The notes beneath the pieces were generated by a model. That model worked only from the letters and a program-made list of their open reading frames with translations. It was not told the origin of the DNA and ran no database searches. From Atrichornis clamosus (lineage: Eukaryota > Chordata > Aves > Passeriformes > Menuridae), in contig WBMZ01004632.1 of the NCBI GenBank assembly GCA_013400975.1, forward strand, positions 27,576-91,575: a stretch of 64,000 bases of DNA. Reading direction: 5' to 3'. The position numbers were made by a program, and so were the translations under genes. Shown here piece after piece: positions 36,628 through 50,262 of this stretch (positions within the stretch are counted from its first letter, which is position 1; the number at the start of each line of letters is the position of its first letter).

Positions 36628-39600
36628 GTAACAATAAACTCTGAGAAACTCAGCCACTGTTGCAAATGTCAGGGAATGACTGCTTGCTACATACTGTAAA
36701 TTCTGCGTGTAAGAAAACTGAACAAATCAACACCACAGCAGCTGTGGTTTGGCACAGCTTTATTTGGCTGCTTCTTCTGGATGGAGCCCAGAGTTTAAAG
36801 AGCTGCCAGTAGCCCTTAGAAAGTGAACCAAGCTATAAAATATAACACACTGGGGAAGGAAAAAAATCTTTTTGCCAAGAAAATGCTGCTGGCAACAGCA
36901 CGATATCCTTGTGCACACTTTTAAACACCCCTGTACTGTTTCATAACACTTCAAAAATCTTCAATGTGGCATAAAAATTTCTATTGCAATAACAGGAATT
37001 AGCAGCTGACAGGTACCTCCATTACGGATTTTCCCCATATTAATTAGTGCTGCCTTATGTTCCTTGTTAAATGCATTCCCCAGCATGGCAAAGGTGCCTA
37101 GCAGACTGCAGGCTGAACCCACCCAGCTACCAGAACTCTCCCAAGGACTTTCTGAGTACTAATGACCGTTCAGAATTAATTTATAGCTTCTGCCAGTGGT
37201 ATTTTATCCACGCCATGTGGAATATGGTGAAGCCATGTACTTAACTTCCTGTGAAAAAACTACCAGTTCTAGAAGAAATGTTTTCTCAGAATAAAAGAGC
37301 AGCACTGGGTCCTCATCCAACTCCTACACTGTAGTGAAATGCCTCTGTTCCTGCTGCTGAGACACAACAGCCAGCACAGGCACACCATTATTTTTGCCTT
37401 TGCATGTGGTACAAGGCCAACTGCTCCACCTTTGGTTTGTATAAATCTACCACAAACTTCCAGCCAGAGACCCACAGTCGGATGTAAGCAACCACCACCC
37501 CACACATGCTGCTTGTTATTTACAATTCTAAGGCCTAGGATTTGTGGATGCTGTTCTTGTTCCTGTAAATAATTTGCGACAATTCAAGACACCTTAGAAC
37601 AGTATTCTTACCTCCCCCTTTGGTAATCAGCAAAATACTTCAATGATTTGTGCTGAAAGACCATTAGCCAAGCTGCACCAGAATACAGTAGGACCCAAAA
37701 TGTTCCAAATTCTCCATCTGGAAAGGTCCATAACTAGATTTTACCAGAAAAATATATATGTTGAGGACAATTACTTTCCCCAGTGGCTAATGAAGAAAAT
37801 TCTGCTTACAGCACTCTTTCTGATAGGATGGGGCACTAACATGTATTACAAAAAGGTTTTGTCATCAGCCTGGAAATGTCCCAGACGAGGTTTCCGCCTT
37901 GCCAGTCTGTCCTCAGGGAGTGTGCACGTCAAACCCACAAAACACATCAATGCCTTTTGTGGGCATCTTGACTTCCTAAAGAGGCAGACCCTCAGCCTCA
38001 GCCACCTTGGATGTTCACTGTCAGATTTTCCTCAGCCTTCAAAGACTTTGTCTCATTTCAGCTAAACAACAGAGATAAATGATAAGTTCTTCCAACGTGT
38101 TTCCTTGTGTAATTTAACAGCCTTTGTGTACTGCTACACAGTTTTGTTACGAGAATCTGATCCCAAGACCACAGTCCTGCTCCTGTTTTTTTCCATATAT
38201 TCTGTTGACTTTATGAGTGAGTGCTGTGTTCACCTGAAGAGCCTCTTTGTCAGCATGACAAATGCAGTGCAAAGGCCATGCATTTGTAATGTTACAAAAG
38301 TTAACTGAGGACTGGCAAAGTTAAAAGATCAAGAAATGCTATTCCGTCCTTTTTAACGACCTTTTCAAACTCCTTCCTGAAGTGAAGCTTTGATCACAAT
38401 CATTTTAGGGAGAAGACTGAACCAACCTTGGAGCAGAATGAACTGTGCAACTTCTTCAGCACAGGGAAATAAAATGCAAAGCTAAAGAAAAGACAAATCA
38501 CTATTGCCTTTGGCTATCATTCATCCCCTATCATTAAGGAAAATCTAGTGATTGATGCTCACAGCTGAAAGAAGTAATAATCTGCAAATAGATGTCATGC
38601 AGGCTACCCAAAGCATACCTGGTAATACTTCAGAAGATATCCTGAAGGAATCTGGTCCTTTGACCACCACAGACAAAAAACTCTGCTGTTGTCAGTCCAC
38701 TGAAGTTATAGGTAGCAGGAAAACCTTTCTAGCAAAGTGTATCAGTACTAAAATATTAATCAAGCTATCACTTTCAGGCAGTCATATTCGTTTTGCAAAT
38801 AATAAAACCAAGGTGGAAAGACGTACTGCCTGGCTTTCTCCCACTTGCAGTGGCAGGAATAGGCTGGCAAATTTCCCTTTTTAACTGCTAGGCTGAACCT
38901 GCTCTCTCCAGAGGCCACGCTGCCACAGCAGCAATATCCAGTACAAATGAAGTGTAAAAGTTAGTTAGTTTATAGAATAGCAGGGCCCTGTAGGACAATT
39001 TGTCACCACTCTCATTGGCTGCACCTCAGAGCACCACGTACGCAGAGCTGTGCTCTGGGCAGCACAACCAAAAGTCAGCACATTAAGGTCAGTTGTGAAA
39101 CAAATGCTACACAAACCCAAAGCCTCTCCAGACAGAGCCCTGTTTTCCACCTGAACTTGCACTGAGCACAATTCATGCTCACTGCTGCAAAGCCTGAATG
39201 CCAGTTCCCATTCCAGCCTGCCCACGCATGCTTCCTCAGATTCCTTTTGGGATGAAACTATCAGTTTCACCTGAAAACTGCCTGAATTCCATTCTGTGAA
39301 GGTCTGTGTGAATACATGGACACAGAGAGATTCATTCGGACGTTAAAAACATCAGAAACGACCAGAAACCATCCAGGGCCCTTTTCCTACGAGGAAGCTG
39401 CAGTTTCAGAACTGAAAGAGGCTAGAGAAGGAAAAATATCTCTGTATATAAGAAAGAAATTTGCAGAGACTTATATTCAGTCCTGGAAAATTCCTTTGTC
39501 ACTGAGAGAGGAAGGGAGAGAGGGTTGAGAATATTTATATATATACCACAAATTAGGGGAGAAAAAACAACCTTCTGCTGTTTCCCTCAACAGGGAAGCC

Positions 39601-41948
39601 ATAACAAATTGTGAGGAAGATCAGAGAGAGTCAGAATTTAACTTTTCCTTAAAGATGATTGCAGTTTGTTCACAGGATCTCTTCCTATACTAATTTAGTT
39701 TTCTGAAAGACTCTTTCTGTTAAAGATTTTCTCTCCTTCTTTAAAAGCCCACATTTTCTCTGGTGCTAGACTCTCTGTAAGCAGCTCCAGCACAATGCAC
39801 AAAAACTAAAAGACATGAAAAGGGAGGAGTTTCAGCTTTTGCTTAATAGACCATCTGCATCACACAACACACAGAACTGCTTATTTAATGAGGTAGGACA
39901 GGCTGGTCTGTTTGTTTTGCAACTTGTGGCTGCTGTGACAGTAAATCCAACGTGTCTGTAACTCTGGCCTTAAACTGGTCTTTACGCAGATGAAAGGATG
40001 CTGCAGAAAGGGTTTTTTGCTGAAATTCTTACGGATTTTTCACATATGCCTGCACTGCACACGGGCCAGGTAAGATGAAAGAGCACTCTCCTCTGCCTTG
40101 TTTGCAAACGCCCAGAAACCCTTTGAACTCTCCTTGGCAACACTGGCTGCACTCCGGTAAAGGTGAATCTCTAGAAAACGCCTGGGATTCCTTGCTCAAA
40201 CCAGAGCCAAAGGAAAACTCAAGTGTCCTTTAGCATTATGCCTGTGACCTGCTCACTGTGGGGGCGGGAGGCAGGGGAGGGGGACGGAGCAAACACCTGG
40301 GCAGCACCGCCCAGGTGCACCACGAAGCAAAACCACAGCAACCTGTGGGCTGCTGCCGAGGGAAGTTGCCTCCGTGCCGGCCAGACCCAGCACAGACCCG
40401 GGGCGCTGGCTGGACAGCCACAGGTGTGCTTGCAGCAGCCTCACCTGGGGTGACGGGGAGCACTGGACTGCCAGGCCTCAAGCCGCCCCCAGCCGTGGCA
40501 ACACACATCTGCTGCTGGAAGAGGGAGGGAATTCCAGGCCTTGCCTACAGACCTGATGGCCAGATCCGTAACATGATGAAGATTATGGGTCTGAAACTTA
40601 ACTGAAAGGTTGCCCGGTCCTGGAAGTTCCCTGACAAGAAAAATGCCAGTCTCAGTCTGGCGCCAGTAAAGGTACTCTTGTAAGCAGCTGGGATGCAGGA
40701 GGCATTTCTGTTCTGCTCCAAAATTCTGCTTAAGTTAATATCAAGTTTAATTTTTTTTCTTTTTTTTTTCTCTTTAATAATTGCAATTTTCAAAGCTAAA
40801 CTGGTTAGGTTTTTTTTTTTTCCCCTTACTAAAGAAACTTGAAGATTCTCCTACAGAAGCTTGAGTATGACAGGGTTCTGAGAAAATATGTTGCCTCTCC
40901 CCTTCCAGCTCACAAGTCAGTTTGTAATCCATTAATGGTATTAAATATACAGATACCTTGTAGCAAGGATTTCCATTTAAAATATTCACACGTTGTAAAG
41001 AAATCCACTATCTGAATAGCCATATATTTGGACTGGGCAACAGACAACAGCTAAGGTCAGCTGAGTAAAACTGAATCTCAGGCAACCTAGAAACTTAAGT
41101 AAAAGTAGCTACCTAAGTTTTAGCTGACTATATGTAATTATTTTTTCCCTTGACGTCATATTTCTTACTATTCATTATGAGTAGATTAAATTAAAAGCTA
41201 TTTCTGACCGGGGCACTGAAATATTTCAGATTATAATGCATTTCAGTAGTGTCTTGACTCCCATGCCTTAACTAATCCCTTCTAAACGTATTTTCAGATA
41301 AGAATACTAAGACTCAGCTACTCCACAAGGAAACAGAGGGGCAGATAAGACTGAAACATCAGAGAAGGCCCAGAGAAGATCCTGCCGTAGAGATTTGACC
41401 AGCACCACGAAAACCTACAACACTCTCAATTTTTCTCACTATGGAAATTACGAAATAAAAAATTATTCTGAAGGCTGTTCATAAACAGAGAAATTCAGCC
41501 CATTCAGTCTTTCAGACAAGCACCAAGGGACAATAGCAAAGGTCACAAGATGCACTGGTTTGGCTTCTAAAAGCTGTGACATTTCCTGTCCCATGTTACA
41601 CCACTGAATCACCTCCTCGTTCAATCCTTGCTTGGGATTTTCAAAGCTAAAAGATCAGACATGAAATGTGAAAACTGCATTTTTCCACTTTGCTTCTCTA
41701 GCCAGAAACTCATTAATGACTAATATCAGCAAAATATAATATACGAGATACTGCAAGTGCTCTTGTAATTGCCTTTTGCATCACTGAAACTGTGGGGATA
41801 TAAATGATGCTAAATAATCACATTGATTCTTATTTCCATTGTTTACAGTTTTCTTTTAAAACATATAATGATTCTTTGCCACTATGAAAAGTTTTATAGA
41901 ATGGGAGAGGGAAAGGACTCTTTTGTGACAAAATTTTTCAACAGCAGG

Positions 41949-41964
41949 AAAAAAAAAAAAAAAA
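41949..41964 (+). repeat. Poly-A tract (about 16 A)
   Basis: An A-run followed by CCCC. No target duplication or retrogene body was recognised upstream. Confidence 0.85.
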
Positions 41965-44900
41965 CCCCTTTCAAAAAGACAATTTCCTCAACTTATTATT
42001 CAAGTTTTAACAAGGGCTTACACAGAAACCAATTAGCTTTAATCTCCATTTAATTTTATGGAATGCCTCCAGAAGAGCTCTTAACACAAAGCTAAGACTC
42101 TACTAAGGACATAGTAGAGATGATGAGAGCTCTGCCAATATTATCCTCACAGAGATAGCAGAATTGCAATTTTTATGTGTTTCTGATAAAAAGTATTATG
42201 GACATAATGTTCAAAACTGTCTAAAAATTGCTCTTTGTGTCTACATTAGCCATGGCTGCATGAGAGCAAATTCCCCGACACAGTCACTGAGGTACAGACA
42301 GCAGAACTCAATCCAAAGGGGCAGAAGTGCAAGGAAAAGTAGCACTTACAATCTTGGAAAGCAAAAAGGAAAATATCAAAAACTAATTTTGAGTAATCAC
42401 TAGGACTAAAATACTGCATTAAATGTTAATACTTTTTAATCACAGATATTCAAAGAACTGCAATTTAGAAATATCTCTCTCCTTCTTTTAAATACCAATG
42501 AAAATTGCCTTTCTGAAGACTTGCTGAAGTTATACTGATTATTTATCCGGCAAAGCCCACTCAAAAGCTCAGGGTTGTTTGTTTGGGGGTTTTTTGCTAC
42601 CTTTGATGTGCAGACCCTAAGTGAGCTGAGAAAGGAGTATTTTACTGGGAACGAGTAAAAATTCTGCACCTCCCATGCCACTGCTGCCAGTGCATTCCCA
42701 AAACTCTGCTTTCCCAAACCTTCAAAACGAGATGGAAGCAGCTGGGAATACACCTGCTGAAACTTATTTCAGAAACTCTTAGGAAATGGCATTTTAAAAC
42801 TGTGTGCATAATACATTTAATAACTGGAGATTGTTAAAATTGATGGAGGTAGTCTTAAAATTTCATGCAGATACCTTAAGCTGATAGCTTCAGCACTGGG
42901 GACGAAATATTAATTTACCAAAAAAATAGAAGAGCATTACAAACAACCCAAAAGACTAACAGATATTCGTGCATATTACCACATGGTAATATCAGGGGCA
43001 TATTTGTTCATAACTTCCATTTAATACTGAACTTAAAGACTCTTTTGCCATCACTTCTTTCAAGTATGCCTTGTTGCCTCTCATACTAGTTACAAGCTTT
43101 TTTGGCTACAATCTGTTTTATAAACATCCCCCTCATTCTTTCTGTGTATTTTGGGATACCATGATGTCAAGTACTGAGTTTTACCAGCAGGAGTAAGTCT
43201 GGTATTACTAATCTCCGGTATAAGCAAATCAAACTGAGTGACAACTACAAGAGAAAGCTGATTGTTAGGAAAGAAGCATGCTAGTAATCATCATCTCTCA
43301 GAACAGAGCATAGCAAATGCACTGCTGTTAGATGGGAATTTGTTACAAAATCCATATATCAAATAGCATTCAAAAAATTGTAGCCCATTTAAAAAAAAAA
43401 ATCTTATATTAATCTGGTTGGCAGCAGCAAAATAACAATAACAAATAACAGCAAAACAGTAGCAGAGTGAAATAACCTGAGGAATTCCATTAACCACCAC
43501 TTTGCATTGGGCAACACAAATTTGTGAAGAGGCTTTCTATTTGTCAGCATGTGCCAGCTCAGCTCTAAATAATGTCACTGCTGAGAGGGGAAAAGACAAG
43601 GATAGGAAGGTGCAGCTTTCAATTAAAGCTCCAACGTCCCAGGAGTCAGAAATTCATGAGGTGATATTCAGCAAACCAAACGGGCTACGGATTATGAGTC
43701 AGATTACATCAGTGCCAGGACTGCTTTCCCCTTAACCCTGGTACTGATCCCTGTTCATTCCCTTTCACTGGTAACTCACAGTGGTCCAGTTTGGATGCCA
43801 AATTATCCCCAGATTAGTCCTACTAGAAAACAAACAAGCAGTTTTCTGCTGGCACACCTCTCTGAGACAACTTAGCACCAGCCCTGGCCCATTTCTCCAG
43901 ATCAGCTCCTTTCAAAATGCTCCTCTCCACTCCCAAGGGGCCAGTCTGCTCCTTGCAAGCAACGCTGTGAGCACTCAGGCACGGAGAAAACAGCAGAAAG
44001 GAAGGAGGGTCTCCTTCTAGACAGCTGTGCTGGAGCTGTCCTGGAGCAGGAGGATGTTTGAAGGCTCCCTGGGCTCATGGGGACATGAGGCAAACTCGGG
44101 GTGTGCAGCTTGAATCTGGCATATCCAGCCCTCTGTTCAAATTCCCACAGAGCTTTTGGACCGGCTCCACCACAGCCAGACCAGGGAGTTTGTGGTGAAC
44201 AGAGTAAGAGCCAGCTCTAGTCTGCTCTCACGGGATGAGTCTCTCCCACCCCTTTCCCCATCACACACATCCTGCGTGTGTTTCCCTACAACCAGGGAAG
44301 ACATTCCCCGTGTAGGGAAGCCCATTTTTCCCACTCCTAGAAGCCCAGCTCTGTTGAGATGTAGAAGGGACATCTGGCAGTTCATGATTCTGAGCCAAAT
44401 TGTTCCATTCCAATTTTGTGGCTTACAAGTACAAATTTCTTGGGCTTTGAAAAACTCTCTGTATGATCAAATAGTGCCAGGCACAACTTGCTCTGTACTT
44501 CTTTTCTCCACAAAATAATTGATTTTATGTTTGTTCTTCACATTAAACACGCTGCTGAGTAGGAGACACAATTCAAAACAAATTGTAAATGGGGAGAAAT
44601 ACAAAAAAATCCACATGCAGCATGGAAATTTATCTCCTTTACTGATCTCCCTGACAAAGAAATATCACCATGATTACTACAGCAATGCATGCTGAAGTCC
44701 AAGCATGGGGACAAACACAGAGGGGTGACTGAAATCCTTGTCCTGAACTGTTTAGGGTGTTCAGGATGACACTGAGTAGAGAAGAGGAAAAAAAAGCAGG
44801 AAAATGCTGTTGGCAAAACTGGTTCTGCCACCTAGATTTCTGAAGGGGAAGGCTATCGAGGAAAGAAAAAGTGTGAGGTAAATGGGAAAATGGGAAAAAA

Positions 44901-47256
44901 ACAGGAAAGTGCAAGGACTCAAGGCAGAAAAAATGTGAAGATAAAGAAGTGTGGAAGGATGTTAAAGTGCCAAGATGTAGATATACTCCAGGTCAGAAAC
45001 TGACACGTCTGAGGCAGATCTAACAGGTGGTTTTGTTACAATTAAGTGTCGTGGGTGTTAACAAGGCCCTCTAAAACTGTTTAGAATTAATGGGTAGCAC
45101 ATCAAAACTGGAGTTTTTCAACGTGAGGTTCACCCAAAAAACACCACATCATTGTATTGGGGAAAACTTAATGAGGCTTTTCATCTCAGCTCTTCATACC
45201 AAGGCCTTGGGTTTAGTTTCTGGAGGCCATCAGTGTGTGAGTGCCTCCCAGACCCCAGAGCGCAGCCCTGCTCAGGAGCTCTAAGGAGAGGGGACACCAG
45301 GGGCTCTCAGGAGCCTGGTGGGCTGAGATGGGTCCATGCTGGGATTAGTGCTGACCTCAAGCACAAACTTTGGAGATTAAACATTTCACCTTAGAAACAC
45401 CGAAACAGAATGTCGTGGTACTCCCACAGGGAAGCTTTTTAGTTTTCCGTGGAATACTTTAGTTTCAGGGTGAAAGCAAGTACCAAGACACCAAATTTTT
45501 TAACAGTGAAGAAACCCCATTTTGAGAGTTTACCCAGAAGAGCATGGCCAAGTCATGCTAGGCTTCTAGGAAAAAAACAGCTTCTTCCCTTCTACCCCCC
45601 TCCTCTTCCCTCAAAAGCCCGACAAAACCACAACAACTTTGACTGCCATCAGGACAGAGAGGATTTTATATTAAACAATTGCCCTCGGCCATCCTGGGCC
45701 ACTCAGCTGAAATAAGTCAAAGGGACTGCTGGCAGGCTTAAAATAGGCATGTGTTTAAGAGCTTTGCTGGCTTTGTTGCTGTAGTGAAGAAAAAGAAGCT
45801 GGAGATGCATAAATTTGAAATTGAAAATATCATCAATATGTCCAGGACACGAAGTACAATTGGAATTAGTAATTAATTCTGGTCTTACATTGCCTCGGAT
45901 GAAACTTAACCGAGAGCAAAGTGAGAGACACCAGCTCTTTTTCCCTCCCTGTTGCTTTGTATTCATGTGAAAACAGGTTCAGTAATCACAAGAAGGAAAG
46001 ATATAGGATTCAGTGCTGTGTGAAGGGGTGCATCATAGCAAGGACACTAAAAAATATCTACAGCACAGCAGCAAGTGAACTGACACAGTGAGGATGACAC
46101 AGGATTAATGCAAGAATTCCTTGATAAGCCTTCTTATTATCACCTTGGTGGTTTTCAGCACTTTGATTTTGTGACAAGCCTTCCTGCACCGTGTCACTCA
46201 TAATTTTCCTCCCTTTAAGACCCTGGGTGTAAGCAGCAGCAGGATTTCTTCCTGCCAGCTTCCATAAGGAAAGGAGGACACCACCCTCCTGGCAGTGGAA
46301 TTCTGCTGTGCCTACTTTACAAGGCTCTCACACACTTTTCATGGGTCTATAATCTGTGTTCTATTTTAAGGGGATGCTGCCCACAATGGCTCTTCTGGGC
46401 CTGCTGTGTCTGGCTGGAGTCATCTTCAGGGTGGCATGTCATTTGATCAGGGATGGTCTGAGGGTGAACCCATTCAGAACATCGTTCCAAAACAGCCCCT
46501 CTAAAATTTGTATCAAGAGGCCCTGGAGACTTGCAAAGAACACACCATGCAGACGTGCACTAGCTGTGTTTTCAAATGTAGATGAAGTTTCTGCTGCCAC
46601 ACACTTCCCTGAAAGATTTTGTGTCCACTGCAGAGAAGGAGATTCCATACAAATTCGGGAAGGTGTTGGAACAGAGAGAGCAGACATAGGTAGCTTGTCC
46701 TTTCAGATAAGCCGCATGTTTCAGTGGCAGCACGCCAGGTTTCCTCTCTTCCCCAGCGACTTTGTTTTCTCCTTCTCTCCCACCTTCCCTTCTGGTGTTC
46801 CCCAGTGTAACCACGCAGGTTGTGAGCACTACAACAAGTGTTAGGGGAGTCAGGCGAGGCACCAGGAGCAACACAGGCACGGGAAAGCAAAGATAACTCA
46901 GCGAGGGCCGTGGTTAAAAACACAGCCAGTGCAGCAGAACCTGGCAAGCAAATTCAGGAAAGCACAAGACACCGGCAGAAACCAAGGTATCATTTTTGCA
47001 CTACAGCTCAGAGAGAACAAAGAACTTTCCAATGACAAGTCCAAAGTCACTTGCAGGAGCCCCTGACACTCTTTCATTCTCATGCAAAGAGAAAGTGGCT
47101 CTGTCAATACAAATGCCACAAGAACTGCAATTATCCTGATGTGTTTTAATAGGCGTTATATGCAAAACCATATTGTGATAGATCAAAATAGCTCCCAGCC
47201 CAATTACAGACATTTTAAGTAGAAGATATTACTCACCCTTTTAGAGATCACGGCTG

Positions 47257-47278
47257 TGAGCCACTAGGCAGTGGCTCA
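47257..47278. repeat. 9-bp perfect inverted repeat
   Basis: TGAGCCACT (47257-47265) pairs with AGTGGCTCA (47270-47278) around the loop AGGC. It is a compact hairpin or a palindromic protein-binding site; no function is assigned. Confidence 0.8.
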
Positions 47279-48235
47279 AGCGTGCTTGAACTCCTGCCAT
47301 GAATGGAGCCTGTCCATAAGGGCAAGTGAAGACCTCACACAAGTCGTGGGCTTGGTACAGGATTTATTTGTGAAATCCTGTGGCCTGTGAGAAGCAAGAG
47401 ATCAGAACAGGTTTCAGACAGGGTCCCTTCTGTCTGGGAATGCTGGCAGCCAGCTGATGTGTGTGTGCCCGGGTGAGTCTGATACCTGTAACCACCACAC
47501 ACAAACGCACTCTGTCAGCTGGAAGTTTCAGAGCAGACACTGCACGCCCCGAGGTGCCGTCACAATGATAATTATTGCAGAAGGACAGGTTGCACTTTGC
47601 TTCATCAGCCTAGCAAACAGCAGCAGACTAAGCCATCAGCAATTAATTAAAGATCAATGACATGTAAAACCCTGAAGAACACGCATGCCAGGCTATTTAT
47701 AATCAGCGAATGCGTTTAGGTAAAGCAAGCCATAAACCCACAAGTTGTTGTCTGCCACCACTCTCCACCTGATCCCACTCCCTTTACAAGCCAAGGGAGC
47801 ACAGAGGGTTACCTATGGAGTGTTCCAACTGGCACCAGCACATTTCCAACACTGTGCACTGGTCCAAAACCCATGCACATGAGTCATCATCAGTGAGAGT
47901 TTTCCTGTTTTTTCGGATGGACCTTGGACGGGCTGTAAACATCTCTGCCAAAACAAGTCATCCCTAATAGATGAATTTGCTCTGCTTTCCCTGGTTTCAT
48001 GACTTGGAAATGGCTGGATTACTCGGTACAGTCCAGGCTGAGACACTGCTTGGTAAACATCCTGCATGCACCACCAGCAGCCCGTGTCCAACGAGGGTGC
48101 AGCGCAGGGTTAAATTTAAGTTTAAACAATTTCTTTACATTGAAAGTTAAACTCCTCTGACATGTTTAAGTACATTACTGAGTAGTTTCATAACCCCTTA
48201 TATCTGCAAAGAGTCATACGATCCCCAGCAATTAA

Positions 48236-48272
48236 AAGGAAAAAAAGGAAAAAAAGGAAAAAAAGGAAAAGG
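48236..48272 (+). repeat. (GGAAAAAA)n short tandem repeat
   Basis: About four tandem copies of an A-rich octamer ending in GGAAAAGGATG. It lies a few hundred bases on the intron side of the CpG island. Confidence 0.9.
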
Positions 48273-48613
48273 ATGTGAATTCTTATTCTGAATCCCAGAA
48301 ATGTCTACAGTTTCTCTTAACCTCTTAAACAGTGTTTCTCTTCTTCCTGGCTCCAAAGTCCTGTCTGAAAGAGCCTTCAGCTTGATCACTTCAAGCCAGA
48401 TATTATTACTCTTTACATGGTTTTTCTTTTTTTGTTTTTCTTTTAATAAAAGAGTTAAAATTAAACGTCAGTTATATTACTGGAAAATGGTGATAACAAT
48501 CATATCAGAAAGAGTAATAATAACAAGAAAGAAGCAGCAATTTATTCCCGTACAGAAAACACAAGCCCCCCAGAGCCGAGCATTTCCATTTGCATGTGTT
48601 CGATTGCACTTAC

Positions 48614-48821
48614 TTCCTCCACCCGGACCCTCAGCTCTCCTTCCAAAACACAAACGAAGCAGCCAAACAAATGAGAAAGAGCCACGAGCAGGAGCCGCCA
48701 AACCCCGAGCGACCGTGCCTTGGGTTCGGCTGTCGCCACAGGACCTCGCTGCCATCAACCCCTCCTTCTTCCCCTCCTCCTCATCCTCCACCTCCTCCTC
48801 CTCCTCCTCCTCCTCCTCCTC

Positions 48822-48852
<31 letters not shown>

Positions 48853-49055
48853 TCCCCCGGCGGTACCCGCGGAGCAGCAGCGACACAAAGGAGCGGCCGG
48901 GTAGCAACAGCTCCCTGCGAGCCTCTGTGGCGACTGGAACAGCGCGGAGAAATCAAGGGGTTTCGTCGTTCTCCCGTCACGGAGAAGCTGAGACCTCTTG
49001 CATCGCCGTTTCCCGGCAGTCCGGGAGGAAAAAGCTCTCCCGGAGCCCGCAGCAC
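48614..49055 (-). other. MARCHF3: Candidate MARCHF3 5' exon (upper limit uncertain)
   Basis: The minus strand reads GGTGGAGGAA|GTAAGTGC, with a near-consensus donor at 48608-48613, so an exon ending at 48614 is plausible. Spliced to the acceptor before 9643, it would supply the MARCHF3 leader. The upper bound given is arbitrary because the start site is unknown. The exon would contain the (GGA)n tract. If joined as predicted, the leader stays open in the MARCHF3 frame from above 49000 through to the known ATG, with an in-frame ATG at 48755. In mammals, from memory, this exon is non-coding, so coding use is only a possibility. Confidence 0.45.
48761..48858 (+). repeat. (TCC)n trinucleotide tract in CpG island
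   Basis: The tract is pure from about 48790 to 48846 (about 19 units), with imperfect TCC/TCA/CAC units before it and a C-run after it. On the minus strand it is (GGA)n, a known G-quadruplex and triplex-prone sequence. It falls inside the candidate 5' exon/promoter of MARCHF3. Depending on frame it would read as poly-Glu, poly-Gly or poly-Arg on that strand and poly-Ser, poly-Pro or poly-Leu on the other. The long open frames here are low-complexity artefacts of the repeat. Confidence 0.95.
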
Positions 49056-50195
49056 CTCCGGACCCCGTGCTGGTGCCGGTGCAAGCCTCCAAGTTGCGGA
49101 GACCCGGTTAAAGCTGTGTCCAAAACCACAGCTCCAAGTTCCCGAGACAGCAGCGGATAACCCGCAGGAAACCCGAAGGCTGGTGTTTTTCCCTGCCTAA
49201 CTACAGCTCCCCATGTCGCTGCCCGTGTCGTGACAACCTTGCTTGCTTTGTTCAGAAGTAAGGGAATGTTGCAGGGCTGAGACCAGCATTTCGTGAAACT
49301 GCTGTTTCGCCGTAAAAAGTGTTGCCCCGCTACAGCTGCCCATTAAAGCACCAAGACGTACTGAAATTTTACCAGAAGCCAAATCACGGGGGAGGGAGGG
49401 GTTGCCCTTGGTCCGCTTTCCTATCGGTGAAGCAGAAAAACCTCACCTGTATTTGCACCTTCGTGTCCACCCCGGTGACACAGGGGCACTTCCAAGGGGA
49501 AATGGAAACAGCACACAGGGGCTACCTGTGTATTTAAATGAAAAGGGAGAGCCCGGCACGGGTTGTCCAAGTCAGTCCGTACACCTTAGCAGAAGGCAGG
49601 TGGGGTAAATTAAGCAGAAATGTAGATTTTCGCGGCAGTGGGAACATTAGCGAAGTCGCTCGGATCCGAGCCTTGCAGAGAGAGCTGCAGCTACAACTCT
49701 CGGCACCTTGGAGACCTTGTTGCAAGGGATGTCTCGCCTCCTGGAGTAGAAGCCTAAATTTGTACCCAGAACTGCACACACACACCCCAAACCTATGCGT
49801 GATGTGATTCCTGAGCACCCTCTTTTTGCCCTTAAGAATCCGAATCTTTCAGTGATGCTTTTCAAACACTTGACTCTAACTTAACAGCCTGTTTTGTGAG
49901 GTCCAAAATTAACAAGCCTGGTTACCAGTGGATGGATGTCCTTTATCCCACAGACTTCCTGCTGCAGCAGCAGTGGCAGCAAAGGCATGTTTGCTGTGGT
50001 ATGACTTCTGGATGGGAGATGCTAAATGTGGCAGGCAGTACAGAGCTACCCCTCTGCTGTTTGCCTGAGAGCACCCAGCTGGCCAAAATGCACGGTGGTT
50101 TGGTTCAGCATGCTTTTCTCCACAGGGTGCATGGATGGGGAGATATGTGCCACCTTTCCGGGAGCAGATCTTCAGGGAATGTCATAGCTGAAGAA

Positions 50196-50262
50196 TAAAA
50201 AAACCAAACAACCCAAAACAACAAAACCAAAAAAACCCCAATACCAAACCCAGAAAAACAAA
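50196..50262 (+). repeat. A/C-rich low-complexity block
   Basis: About 65 bases made almost only of A and C (AAACC/AACAA-type units), with a T-free and G-poor plus strand. It probably arose by microsatellite decay. Confidence 0.85.

Larger units (their letters stand above)
27268..48235 (-). other. MARCHF3: Presumed MARCHF3 first intron, 5' part
   Basis: About 21 kb of mostly unique AT-rich DNA. Simple features are a direct repeat (28630-28672), T-runs at 34453-34470 and about 40752-40770, a TTC microsatellite (36579-36627), an A-run (41949-41964) and a short perfect hairpin (47257-47278). An ORF starting with ATG at 46374 (plus) begins with a hydrophobic stretch and ends in a Cys-rich tail at 46844; no family was recognised. 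No exon, tRNA or microRNA could be supported. Confidence 0.6.
48540..49200 (-). promoter_or_regulatory. MARCHF3: CpG island, candidate MARCHF3 promoter
   Basis: GC content and CpG frequency rise abruptly, with many CG dinucleotides between about 48700 and 49180 and weaker density to about 49700. No TATA box is evident on the minus strand, as expected for a CpG promoter. It lies upstream of the MARCHF3 coding exons on the correct strand and contains a strong minus-strand donor. A bidirectional or unrelated non-coding RNA promoter is the main alternative. No transcription start site can be fixed from sequence alone. Confidence 0.6.

Noticed and set aside
46374..46844. ORF with hydrophobic start and Cys-rich end (plus strand)
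   Set aside because: No recognisable domain, no promoter or splice context, and located inside the presumed MARCHF3 intron; likely chance.
48301..49200. Long open frame with poly-Ser on the plus strand and matching poly-Pro/Leu/Glu/Gly frames
   Set aside because: All are created by the (TCC)n repeat and high GC in a CpG island, which removes stops. Several begin only with non-ATG codons. No protein family recognised.
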